Shown: piece after piece, positions 11,378 through 21,863 of the stretch
Layout: the number at the start of each line of letters is the position of its first letter
Numbering within the stretch: the first letter of the stretch is position 1
Source: Saturnia japonica
Taxonomy: Eukaryota > Arthropoda > Insecta > Lepidoptera > Saturniidae
Direction of reading: 5' to 3'
Length of the DNA: 64,000 nucleotides
Assembly (NCBI GenBank): GCA_033032175.1
Contig: CM065311.1
Location: 2,907,190-2,971,189, forward strand
Made by a program: the position numbers and the translations under genes
Notes under the pieces: model-generated
What the model was told of the DNA's origin: nothing
The model's input: the letters and a program-made list of their open reading frames with translations, nothing else
Database searches by the model: none

Positions 11378-12263
11378 CGCACAGTACGCTTCAGTGCTGC
11401 GAGCCGGCTACGGCACAGCGTACAGCCGCGCAGCCGCGCCGCCGTGCCGGTCGACTAACTCATATATTTCTCTAACTCATTTGCCTCGCGTACTATTTTG
11501 CTGCGCCATGGTGCAAAGAGTTAACTCAATGCGCCGGCTTAATAAGCTGCGCTTGAGTTATTAAGTTGGCGCAAGAAATTTTACTGTGTCTAAAGTTCAA
11601 TAAATAATATAAAGTTCTCTGTGTCGTAAATATGTAGTCAATGTAGGTATTTTCTTCCTGTTTCCGCTGCGGACCGATGAAAAAATGGCGTCATATGTCG
11701 ACCGGTCCTCTGAGGACCAATAACGGTTGACTGCTTTTACGCCTATTTTAGCCGTATTACTATATTATTCTGCTCAAACATGTTTATTCATATACCCAAA
11801 GATAAGGACAGACTGTATTAAACGTAAAAATTACATACTCCCATAGTCATTTTTGTTCGTAAATTCAGTTATTTGCCAAATGCCAGAAACGGCCGACAGT
11901 TGTGTCGATGTCGGGACGAAATCAGTGTAGTACTGGACGTTTTGTTCAGGAACGGTTTAATAACCATTACTTCTATGTAAAACGAACGAACTGTTTCTCT
12001 ATATAACAAAAATAAGTTTCAAAACGAACGAGACCATTTTATGATAGAAAAGATTTATATTTATTGCTTTATGGACTATAATTGAATGAACAGTAAACCG
12101 TTACAAGAAACTAATTTAAATTTGAAATAACGAATAAGCTACAATGAATCTTATCGCTTACGATATACAATACAAATTTGGTTGTAAAAGTAAAACGAAA
12201 ACGAAGGAACGAATAAAAACTGGTTTTTGGTTAAACGTCAAATGTTCGTTTTTTCAGTAGGTA
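11378..12263. other. Intergenic, mostly unrecognised, GC-rich start
   Basis: Bases 11397-11455 are GC-rich, then AT-rich. At 11563-11585 the string AGTTGGCGCAAGAAATTTT recurs in complement at 59049-59070, so part of this stretch is probably a dispersed repeat. No coding or RNA feature was seen. Confidence 0.4.
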
Positions 12264-13578
12264 CAGTGTGCCTAGTGTGAGTTTTTAACTATCAATATCA
12301 CGGTTGCGTTGACGTGACATTTGTATGGAGAAACGAACAACGCATTTGGGGATAGTTTACGAAAAATAATATGCGAGTGCAAGATTTGTTGTTTACTAAA
12401 TAGTCAGCGACGAACGAAACACTTACTACGCAGTTGACGTTTGCATATGTACGGCAATGATATTGCGAGTGCGAGTTACAAGTTGGACACATTTTGACAG
12501 TTCGAATAATAAACAGACGTTGACGTGATAGTAGAGTCATTCACTTGGGTTTTTGTAGTGAGAGAGGCCAAAAGTTGTTATACTGATTAATTAAAATGAA
12601 TGGCAAAGATCACTCGGAGACTTTATTTTTCTTGGAGGCTTGTTTCTTTTGCCCGTGCTCAAGAGGAACGCATTAAATATTTTAAAAAATACGAAAATAT
12701 TTTCGTGCGCTATTTCATCCAATTAATAAACTCGGATACATGGTTTAGAAATTTATATCTTTGCACAATATGTTCTATATTATATAATATTATATTATTT
12801 GTGATTACAGTCCAAACCTAACTTAAGCAATTTTACCGCTAAATTATAGTTATAATTATATTATATAGTTATTTATATATTTTATTTATATATTTATATG
12901 ATTATTATAATTATATTAAAATTATATGTAACACTTAAAACAGCACATAATATTGAAATCGTATTTATATTTATCGAAAACAGTCGTAAGACTAACAACA
13001 TCACGTAAAGAAAATTAAAACGACATTTTAAATTAAATTTTATATCTATTAAAAAAATAAGCAATGGTTTATCTATTAATAAAAAAAAAATATAATTACG
13101 AAAATAACATACATCAACATTTTTACCTATATTCATTTTTTTACAACTGTTTAGAACTGATATATAATTATATATTGTCATATTAAAAAAAACCTATTAA
13201 AAAATAATTCAAAAACTATTTGTTTCCACATCCCGAAATTTAATTTATAGAGCCTAATTATAAAGTTATCCAAATAGAAAAATACTCCATAAAAGTCATC
13301 ATTATATTATCAAGTTATTATAACATTATATTATCATTATCAAGTTGCGATATGCTTGTCTTCATTATTTCATATTTTTATCTCCACGAAACACATTAAC
13401 AAAGTAAAAAAATTTGGGCATGGCTATCTAAAACTCAACCAAATTCAGTATTCATCTACCCAATACGTGAATACTGTTGAAGTAGGTTTTTCAACTTGGT
13501 CGTATATTCATACATGCTGCAGAGTAGCCAATATAACAATTGAAATAATAACTCATGTTTAGGTGCTTAGACCAATAA
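12264..13578 (+). mobile_element. Harbinger-derived non-autonomous copy A
   Basis: It opens with the Harbinger end CAGTGTGCCTAGTGTGAG and the same leader as the autonomous element (rc of 2750-3006). It retains a degenerate copy of the transposase N-terminus at about 12595-12760 (SWRLVSFARAQEER against AWRLLSLARAQEER). The remainder (12800-13578) is AT-rich and matches copy B. The transposase core is absent, so it could only move in trans. Confidence 0.75.
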
Positions 13579-13579
13579 C

Positions 13580-15908
13580 CAGTGTGCCTAGTGTGAGTTT
13601 TTAACTGTCAATATCATGTTTGCGTTAACGTGACGTTTGTATGGAGAAACGAACAACGCATTTGGGGATAGTTTACGAAAAATAATATGCGAGTGCAAGA
13701 TTTGTTGTTTACTAAATAGTCAGCGACGAACGAAACCCTTACTACGCAGTTGACGTTTGCATATGTAAGGCAATGATATTGCGAGTGTGAGTTACAAGTT
13801 GGACACATTTTGACAGTTTGAATGATAAACAGACGCTGACGTAATAGTAGAGTCATTCACTTGGGTTTTTTTAGTGAGAGAGGTCAAAAGTTGTTATACT
13901 GATTAATTAAAATGAATAGCAAAGGTCACTCGGAGATTTTCTTTTTCTTGGAGGCTTCTTTCTTTTACCCGTGCTCAAGAGGAACGCATTAAATATTTAA
14001 AAAAATAGGAGAATATTTTCGTGCGCTATTTCATTCAATTAATGAACTCGGATACATGGTTTAGAAATTGATATCTTTGCACAATGTGTTCTATATTATA
14101 TTATATTATTTGTGATTACAGTCCAAACCTAACTTAAGCAATTTTACCGCTAAATTATAGTTATAATTATATTATATAGTGACTTATATATTTTATTTAT
14201 ATATTTATATGATTATTATAATTATATTAAAATTATATGTAACACTTAAAACAGCACATAATATTGAAATCGTATTTATATTTATCGAAAACAGTCGTAA
14301 GACGTAAACCAAACAATAATTGTTAAAAAACTAACAACAACACGTAAAGAAAATTAAAACGACATTTTAAATTAAATTTTATATCTATAAAAAAAAGCAA
14401 TGGTTTTTATCTATTAATAAAAAAAAATATTTACGAAAATAACATACATAAACATTTTTGCCTATATTCATTTTATTACAACTGTTTAAAACTGATATAT
14501 AAGTTATGTATTGTCATATTAAAAAAAAAAAACCTATTAAAAAATAATTCAAAAACTATTTGTTTCCACAGCACGAAATTGAATATATAGAGCCTAACTA
14601 TAAAGTTATCCAAATAGAAAAATACTCCATAAAAGTCATCAATATATCAAGTTGCGATATGCTTGTCTTCATTATTTAATATTTTTACCTCCACGAAAAA
14701 CATTAACAAAGTAAAAAAAAATGTGTGTGTGTACCAGAGTACACAGGTAAGAAGTGAAACTTCTTTACGACATATCATTTTTCTACTATTTGCAACTTCA
14801 CGAAAATGGGGTAGATAAGGCTTAAGCCTTAAGAAAAACAATTTTTTCCGTATTAAATTAAAGCTATTTTATTATTATAGACATGCATACAATTAATGAG
14901 TAATTTATTTTATCATTATTCTTATTATAATATCATTGCTATTTATTTATTGTATTATATTTACAAGTTATGAATAAATAATTGGAATTATCTTTTCAAA
15001 GTAATACAATTATATGATGACAGTTAATCTTGTAGAAATGCAACGATTTTATAAAATTAAAAATGAATAAATAAATCATTAAAAACGAATAATTAAAAAA
15101 GATATACGTATACATATTTTTATTTTCTAATCGTGTTTTGTTTTATTCTAAAATTATTATTTGATTTATATTTTTTATTGTTTTTAGAATTAATAATGTT
15201 CACTAGATTTACAGTCATATTTATTAATACTTGCTAATTTTAACAGATTTATATACATTCACTGATACTTACAATCAAAAAGTGAGGTTAACCTCAAATA
15301 AATATTAAAATCATGCTCATACGTGTTGAATTTATAAAACGAAATATATAATCACTCTCACTTTTCTTGTAAATTCACTTAAATTTGAATAAGTCTTTTT
15401 ATTTTATCACTTTCAAATTAATATATTGTTATTCTTATTTCAAACCAAACTTCAAAACTAATATATTGTTGTTATTATTATAATATATTACATTATATTC
15501 TTTACGTCACTATACTAAACTTTGATAAAAAAAGCAACATGGCGCGTAACTGAAAAACGTGACGATTGCTACAAAATTTCTCCCATACGTAGTTAAAGAA
15601 GTTTCACTTCAAAAATTTGGGCATGGCTATCTAAAACTCAACCAAATTCAGTATTCATCTACCCAATACGTGAATACTGTTGAAGTCGGTTTTTCAACTT
15701 GGTCGTATATTCATACACGCTGCAGAGTAGCCAACATAACAATTGAAATAATAACTCATGTTTAGGTGTATAAACGCGTTTCTGACAGTATGCAGTGAAG
15801 GAACTCGCACTCGCGAAATTAACCTTGCCGGACAGTTTGGCGTTTCTAACGCTGACGAAAAAGTTACGTAAACTACAATTAATTGAAAAACTCACACTAA
15901 GCACACAG
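13580..15908 (+). mobile_element. Harbinger-derived non-autonomous copy B, interrupted
   Basis: A head-to-tail neighbour of copy A that repeats its leader, the degenerate transposase start (about 13910-14075) and the AT-rich body nearly base for base. It is interrupted at about 14721-15610 by a separate element, then resumes at 15611 with the same sequence seen at 13411 onward. It ends with the Harbinger-type terminus CTCACACTAAGCACACAG at 15891-15908. Confidence 0.72.
14721..15610. mobile_element. Unclassified terminal-inverted-repeat insertion inside copy B
   Basis: Copy A reads straight through this point (13408-13411), so these roughly 890 bases are an insertion. A 17-bp inverted repeat, GAAGTGAAACTTCTTTA, lies at 14751-14767 with its complement at 15594-15610. 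It starts near a short TG run and has no transposase, so it is a non-autonomous DNA element. The family was not recognised, and the left boundary is approximate because about 30 bases precede the inverted repeat. Confidence 0.6.
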
Positions 15909-16059
15909 AGGTTTAGGTGTATAAACGCGTTTCTGACAGTATGCAGTGAAGGAACTCGCACTCGCGAAATTAACCTTGCCGGACAGTTTGGCGTTTCTAA
16001 CGCTGACGAAAAAGTTACGAAAACTACAATTAATTGAAAAACTCACACTAAGCACACAG
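15758..16059 (+). repeat. 151-bp tandem dimer of the Harbinger 3' end
   Basis: Two near-identical 151-bp units (about 15758-15908 and 15909-16059) each start at GTTTAGGTGTATAAACGCG and end at the terminus ACTAAGCACACAG. A T/A change near 15869 separates them. The terminal segment has been duplicated in tandem. Confidence 0.85.
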
Positions 16060-16828
16060 TTTGTTCTCGAACTTAAGACAAAAGAGTTTTTTTTATGACC
16101 GGTTCTAAGGACGGTTGCTTGAGTGTAAAAAAGCGTTTCGTTTCGTTTTACGAAATAACAGAAACGACCCAGCACTAAATCAATGCCAGTTAATAGGTTG
16201 TGTGCGAAGTGAAACTGTTTCTAGGAATAAGTCATCCACGTAATAAAGTAAATTATCATTATCATTATATATATTATATTATCATTATATATATATTATA
16301 TTATCATTATATATATATTATATTATCATTATATATAATAAAACTAAGTTGATAAAATGTGCGTGCCGATAAAACTTAAAAAGGAGTCCCGGCACGATAA
16401 AGGGTAGTGTGATATCCTCGAAAAAGAAAGTTCCAGTTTTAACCAAAAGGGCGTGTTTTTAAAGATATAAGGGTTTTTCCAACCCTTCAACTTGGAAATT
16501 AAGTGTAGTGGCGCCATCTGATGTCGAGTATTTGAACTTCATTCAGAGCAACGATTATTTGGGTTGCATTTCAAAAGGCGCTGCGAGCAATTGAAGTATG
16601 TGTAGTAATGGCGCGAAATGTAAAATTCCAATTTCAATAAAATCTTAAATTACATTTGTTACTATAATAAGGTTATTAAATTTTGTGTATTTATACAGAA
16701 GTAGCTAATTTATATTTTGGAGTTAAAGCGACATAATTTTAGTTATTCAAATTAGATCAAAAACATTTTAAAATTTTAGTTTTTAAATTTTGCTCCTTTA
16801 CTACGTATGCTACAGCTGCAGAACCTAT
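16060..16828. other. Intergenic, no gene seen
   Basis: Apart from the minisatellite at 16254-16339 no coding frame, RNA or recognisable element was found. Confidence 0.5.
16254..16339. repeat. Simple AT minisatellite
   Basis: About four copies of a roughly 22-bp unit, TATTATATTATCATTATATA with small variations. Confidence 0.9.
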
Positions 16829-17154
16829 TGTTACGGCGGACGATAATGTCGAGAACATTCTAGAAGGTGTGAGAAAGAAAATATTCTCAAACTTTCTCGA
16901 ATATTCTAGAGCCTAGCTCTCTGAATATATGAGCCCGGTGTCGCCTGCCATTCTTAGTTACATGTGTTGGAGCGGCCATGATGAGCCGGCAACACAGAGT
17001 TAGCCAGGGGGAAAAAAATTGTATAAGGCAACACTAATAACAAAATTGTATTATCTATGCAAAGGTTGATCCATTGGTCTATGGTTGATCCTAATAAAAG
17101 TTCAAAGTAATAATTAACAAAAAAAAGGAACTAAATCATTTTACATCGCAAACA
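16829..17154 (+). repeat. Probable 5' LTR of BEL/Pao no. 1
   Basis: Begins TGTTACGGCGG and ends AAACA two bases before the primer site at 17157. It contains a TATA-like ATATATGA (about 16925) and an AATAAA (about 17091). No second LTR is in the window, so the boundaries rest on TG/CA ends and the primer site only. Confidence 0.55.
16853..16906. promoter_or_regulatory. Two heat-shock elements in the LTR
   Basis: GAACATTCTAGAA (16853-16865) and TTCTCGAATATTC (16894-16906) are each three perfect alternating GAA/TTC units with 2-bp spacing, the canonical binding site of the heat-shock factor trimer. A further GAG partial unit follows at 16909. They lie upstream of the TATA-like sequence, so stress-driven transcription of this LTR is a fair inference. 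Confidence 0.65.
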
Positions 17155-17156
17155 TC

Positions 17157-17169
17157 TGGCGACCGTAAC
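17157..17169 (+). other. Primer-binding site of BEL/Pao no. 1
   Basis: TGGCGACCGTAAC follows the LTR by two bases. It matches the complement of an animal tRNA-Arg 3' end (as recalled, TGGCGACCGTGAC) at 12 of 13 positions. Bases 17170-17599 are the untranslated leader, where no gene was seen. Confidence 0.5.
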
Positions 17170-17599
17170 TACGAACCTGCAATCTACAAGATGTGCAGCG
17201 GACAACTTGGATTTGGATTGAAACTTACGGCAACAAAGTACCAGTTTCCCTACACTATTACCTACCTACATTTCCATCATTCCTATGTTCCTAAATTTCG
17301 TTCAGGCGATCTATCTGTTCAAATATTGATATTAAAGTTGTATGTCGACTATTTCAGCGGTACGGGGTTGTGAAGTAGTACGAGTACGTGACTGCGCTGG
17401 CACTGCGCAACGAGCTGCGCCTGTCGGCTACTGCTGTTTGTAAGCAGCCGTCTAAGGCCTTTACAGGGCAGTCTATTCGTGCGCGTGACTACAAGCTGGC
17501 TGCAACTGGGCTACGACTAGTCGCATGTTGCATGCACAACATAACCTGGTTTGATCTGAACTATTTAATACCTACCTATTTCATTTACATTTGGTGAAA

Positions 17600-20500
17600 A
17601 TGACCAGCGATAGTGATGATATGCAATCTAAACTGAGTTAGCCAAATATATGCGAAAACGCTCTGCTCTAAAGGGCTGTCTAACAAAAATGAAAGATCAT
17701 GTTGAATCTATAAAATTACTTGAGCCTAGTGTGATAAGAGACACTAAATTAAATGAATTGATTTTGCGTTTAGAAAAATGTCAACAGTTGTCTTCATTAT
17801 TTGATGAGATTCAGACAAATATTGAAGATGAGTGTGAGGATTTGAATGAACAATTATTAACTCGTGATCTAATTGAAACTCAAATCATCTCAGTTACATC
17901 TCTGATTCAGCAGTTAATTGAGAACACAAAACCAGATCATGATTCCGAAAATGATGCACGATCTAGTCATTCTAATAGAAATGAGCATAATATTAAACTG
18001 CCAACTATTAAGCTACTGTCCTTCGACGGTGACCATCTTAAATGGCTTGAATTTAGAGACTTGTTTGAATCACTCATTCATCTGAATAATTGAATACCTG
18101 AAATTAACAAATTCCACTATCTAAGGTCAGCCCTCGAAGGTTGTGCTCTTGTAGTTATTAAAACTATTGAATTTACTTAAAAAAATTATTCTGTTGCTTG
18201 GGAGTTGCTATGTGAGAGATACAACAATAAAAATATTTTAATTAATAATCATTTAAAGGCATTATTCTGTTTAGAATCCATGAACAAGGCATCTTACAAG
18301 TCACTGCGTTTTGTTGTTGATGTTGTCGCAAAAAATTTACGGTCTTTGAACACCTTAGGTCTGCCAACAGATGGGTGGGATGCCAGAGTTATATTTTAGT
18401 TTGTTCTAAATTAGATGCAACGACAAACTGTAAGTGGGAGGAGAGCAAATGTAACTTATCTAGCTTGCCTATTTTAAAGGATTTTTTTCAATTTTTAAGA
18501 AATAGAGCAGCTATTTTAGAAACTACTCAAGCTAACTATAATGAAAAACTAGTATATTCTCAAAGGGGAGCCTTGCCCAAGGCCAACCCTATGAAATCAT
18601 TTGCATTATCTGTTGAGGAAACTAGTAATGCTATTGCCACCTCCACTAATACCAATTGTCCTTGTTGTATTATATGTAATCAAAATCATTTTGTTCATGA
18701 GTGCACTAAATTTAAAAATATGTCTATAGAAAACAGAAAGAGTGAAGTTTCACGCTTGAAATTATGTTCTAACTGTTTGCGTAAAGGCCATCGTTATTTA
18801 CAATGTCGCCTCAAGGGGTCTTGTCGCTTAAGTAAATCTAAGCACAACACTTTACTGCACACAGACAAACCAAACCATACTATTAATTCTGCAAACATTG
18901 TGGAAAATGTTAATGTTCCTTCATTACCTGTTTCTCTCTCAGCCGTCTTGGTCAAGCAAGTGCTCCTATGTACTGCGGTTGTTGATATAATTAATGAACA
19001 TAATAATGTGGTTCACCGAGTTCGTACTCTGTTAGACACGGGCAGCCAATCATCATTTGTAACAGAAGATTTATTACAAAAGTTAAATTTCTCAACTGAG
19101 AACATAAACATGATTAGTGTGTCCGGAATAAAAAATGCTTCATTTAATATCAAGGAAAGTTGTAATCTTAATATAAAATCTTGTGTTTCCTCATTTAATA
19201 TAAGGGTTAAGTGCCTTGTGATACCTAATATCACTGGCATATTACCTTCTATAAATGTTATTATTAATAATCTGAATTTACCTACAGACATTGAGCTGGC
19301 AGACCCGCAGTTTTATTCTCCCTCCAATATCGACATTCTTCTGGGGGCTGATGTATTCTGGGATATTGTCGGTTTCCAGAGAATTAAGTTAGGTGTACAA
19401 AAACCGGTTTTGCAAAGTTCACAGTTTGGATGGCTTGTTTCTGGGCCTATAGGTTATGTACAACAAGAACAAACTCGAATACAATGTAACTTTAGTCAGG
19501 AAATACGTGATACACTCAAGTAATTCTGGGAAATAGAAGAAATACACCCAGAGAAGGCTGTTCCTACTGTTGAAGAGAATTTATGTGAAACTCACTTTGT
19601 AGAGAACATGAGTAGGTTACCTTCTGGTAGATTTTGTGTTAAAATTCCATTTAAGGAGGAGCCAGAAGGGGCTCTCGGTGACTCATATAATCAAGCTAAA
19701 ATGCGTTTTCTAAATTTAGAAAAAAGATTATCCAAATTACCTTTGGTAAGGCAAAAATATATAAATTTTATCTAGGAATACTCTAATCTAAACCATTTAT
19801 GTGAGGTAAATAAGCCAGATTTTGGATATTACTTGCCACATCACACTGTCATTCGAGATAAAAGTGAAACCACCAAACTAAGGGTTGTTTTCGATGCGTC
19901 GCCAATACAACCTCTGGTAAATCTCTAAATGATATTCAATTAATCGGATCAGTGGTACAAGATGATCTTTTATCAATTTTAATACGATTTCGTTGTCATA
20001 AATATGTCTTAACCGCTGAAATTCAAAAACATTATAGACAGATAGATATAAATCCATCCCAGCGCCACCTACAACTTATAATTTGGAGGGACGATGAATC
20101 TCAACCATTAAAGGTCTTGCAGCTAAATACTGTCACTTATGGTACAGCTTCTGCACCTTTTCTCAGTACTAGATGTCTTCTTCAGTTATCCCGAGAATGT
20201 TCGGATCCAATTATAGCGCATATCATAGAACATGATATATACGTGGATAATCTGGCCACTGGATCCTCAAGTGAGGAAGGTATTAGGTATATTTATGATA
20301 AGGTGAAAACAGTTTTGAGAACAGGCTGTTTCCCTTTACATAAAATAATGTCCAACGCCCCTAATTTAAATCAAAGGGACACTCATGAGATACCACTATT
20401 AAACAAGAAGTCTAGTGTTCTAGGTCTACAGTGGTCACCTAAATCAGATAATTTAACGTTTGATATAAATATAGAATTTGAATTCCCAATAACTAAGAGA

Positions 20501-20665
20501 TCAATTCTACGTTCAACATGTACAATTTTTGATCCACTGGGTTTGGTATGTGCATGTGTCATCAAGGCAAAAATCATTTGACAAAAACTATGGAATTTAA
20601 AATTAAATTGGGAGGATTCAGTACCTGACGACCTATCTAAGCAGTGGTCTGACATTGCCAATCAA
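17600..20665 (+). pseudogene. Gag-protease-RT of BEL/Pao no. 1, broken
   Basis: The first ATG of the frame is at 17600, with a stop and frameshift before 17650. Gag (17650-18415) shows the DUF1759-type block LPTIKLLSFDGDHLKWLEF, with stops at 18091 and near 18178. A Cys/His-rich zinc region (CCIICNQNHF... CSNCLRKGH) lies at 18660-18790. The A17-type protease has LLDTGSQSSFVTE near 19030, followed by the IDILLGADVFWDI block near 19330. The RT section (19520-20580) carries KLRVVFDAS, a frameshift at about 19905 and the catalytic box as YVDN (20240-20251), where the second Asp is Asn. It ends in the post-RT region after the block IFDPLGLV. Stops, shifts and the lost Asp make it inactive. Confidence 0.85.
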
Positions 20666-21130
20666 AGCGGCAGCTTCATATGTTCCCGACCCCAATGCCT
20701 GCCGGAGTAAACGCCGGCCGCGTAATATCTTCACTGACCCGCTCGACCAAATCGAAACATCAAACGCGTTCTACTCCACCGCCTCTCCAAATAGAGCGTG
20801 CCTCCGCCCACGCCCGCGTAACCACCGTTCTCTCCGCAGAGAACGGGCGGTCAACTTCGCTCACGCACACCCGTCACGTCCACCCTCTCTAGCGGCAACC
20901 CAAGCCTAGGTCCGTTCCTCGGTGTGAAGCCCTTAGGTCAGGCAGCCGCCCGCGCGATACAAGTGACACTATACGTGCAACACTTAGCTACCCACATACA
21001 ACATTACACACGTATGAACACACACACGTGCACACCACACAGAGGTACATAGGTTCTGTAAGGGACCTTTTTTTTTCTTTTTTTGCGCTAGTTAGTGTAG
21101 AAAAACCATTCCGATTACTAAATACACATA
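20666..21130. other. GC-rich unassigned segment after the BEL/Pao breakpoint
   Basis: Composition changes abruptly from AT-rich element sequence to GC-rich DNA. A stem CCGTTCTC...GAGAACGG is at about 20826-20847. No homolog was recognised; it may be the body of a non-LTR or SINE-type repeat continuing into the next feature. Confidence 0.4.
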
Positions 21131-21430
21131 CGCATGGTTCCCTCCTTCCTCCCAGGAGGAGGGGAACGTGCATATGAGTATATGTTAGTTAGCTCCAATT
21201 TTCTTAAGATTAGGGTATTAGATAGATCGCGACCTTTTCGCATTCGCGACGACCGCCCGAGCCGAGATTCGGCCACTCTGGCACCCTCGAGCGGGTCGTC
21301 ACAAACTTTCGCGGCTGAGTGCCCTAAGCGCTCGCCCCCAAGTCCGGTGAAGCTGTAAAGCCGCAGCGGCTCTGTTTTTGGATAGGGCCCCTAAGGCTAA
21401 CAGTGTAGTCAGTTCAAAAAAAAAAGCCAG
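21131..21430 (+). repeat. Dispersed repeat, copy 1
   Basis: The order CCTTCCTCCCAG, GGCCACTCTGGCACCCTCGAG, CGGCTGAGTGCCCT, GCGCTCG and CCGGTGAA recurs in the same order and orientation at 63425-63600. It is therefore an interspersed element, perhaps the 5' part of a LINE. No coding frame is preserved. Confidence 0.6.
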
Positions 21431-21469
21431 ACTTAGTTCGATTTGAACAGCGAAACAAGCGATTTCGAA

Positions 21470-21645
21470 ACGAAAAGGAAAGAAGTTATCTGTGAGCCTT
21501 TATTTTGATGTATCACGTGTGAGTATTTTTAAGTGTTATTAATTAATTCTCGATTTTGAAGCGAAGAAGAAAAAAGTTGTCTGTGAGCCTTTATTGTGAA
21601 ATATCAAATATGAGTATTTTTAATAGTGTTTAATTAATTCTAATG
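21470..21645 (+). repeat. Imperfect tandem repeat, 91-bp period
   Basis: CTGTGAGCCTTTATT occurs at 21490 and again at 21581, and each copy is followed by GAGTATTTTTAA and TTAATTAATTCT. The remaining bases to 21863 are AT-rich with no gene; an acceptor-like TTTTACAG lies just before the Helitron ATG. Confidence 0.6.
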
Positions 21646-21863
21646 GTTTTGTTTTTCTTTTTTTTAATTGTAATTTTCATAACCTACAAGCAGTCGCGCA
21701 ACGTTGAATCGATGCCTTCTATATACTTTTGGCTGTAAACAAAATATCGCGCGACCGCTTGAAAGTTAAATAAATTTTTTTCTTTGTCTCAACGTACCCC
21801 ACGTTTACATAACAATATATTTGTCTATAAAATGTTTATTTAATTTATATTTTACAGAATACA

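Larger units (their letters stand above)
16829..20665 (+). mobile_element. BEL/Pao LTR retrotransposon no. 1, truncated at 3' end
   Basis: 5' LTR, primer site, leader, gag, protease and reverse transcriptase are present on the plus strand. The sequence breaks off shortly after the RT domain at about 20665, where unrelated GC-rich DNA begins. RNase H, integrase and the 3' LTR are missing. It is a different family from the BEL/Pao element at 24.8-58.4 kb, since the gag and protease sequences differ widely. Confidence 0.8.

Noticed and set aside
12298..12540. 80-codon minus frame, repeated at 13614-13856
   Set aside because: Lies in the Harbinger leader, conserved only because the two derivatives are copies of each other.
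20655..20909. 84-codon frame in GC-rich segment
   Set aside because: Overlapping frames are open only because of GC-rich composition; no domain and no upstream gene context.
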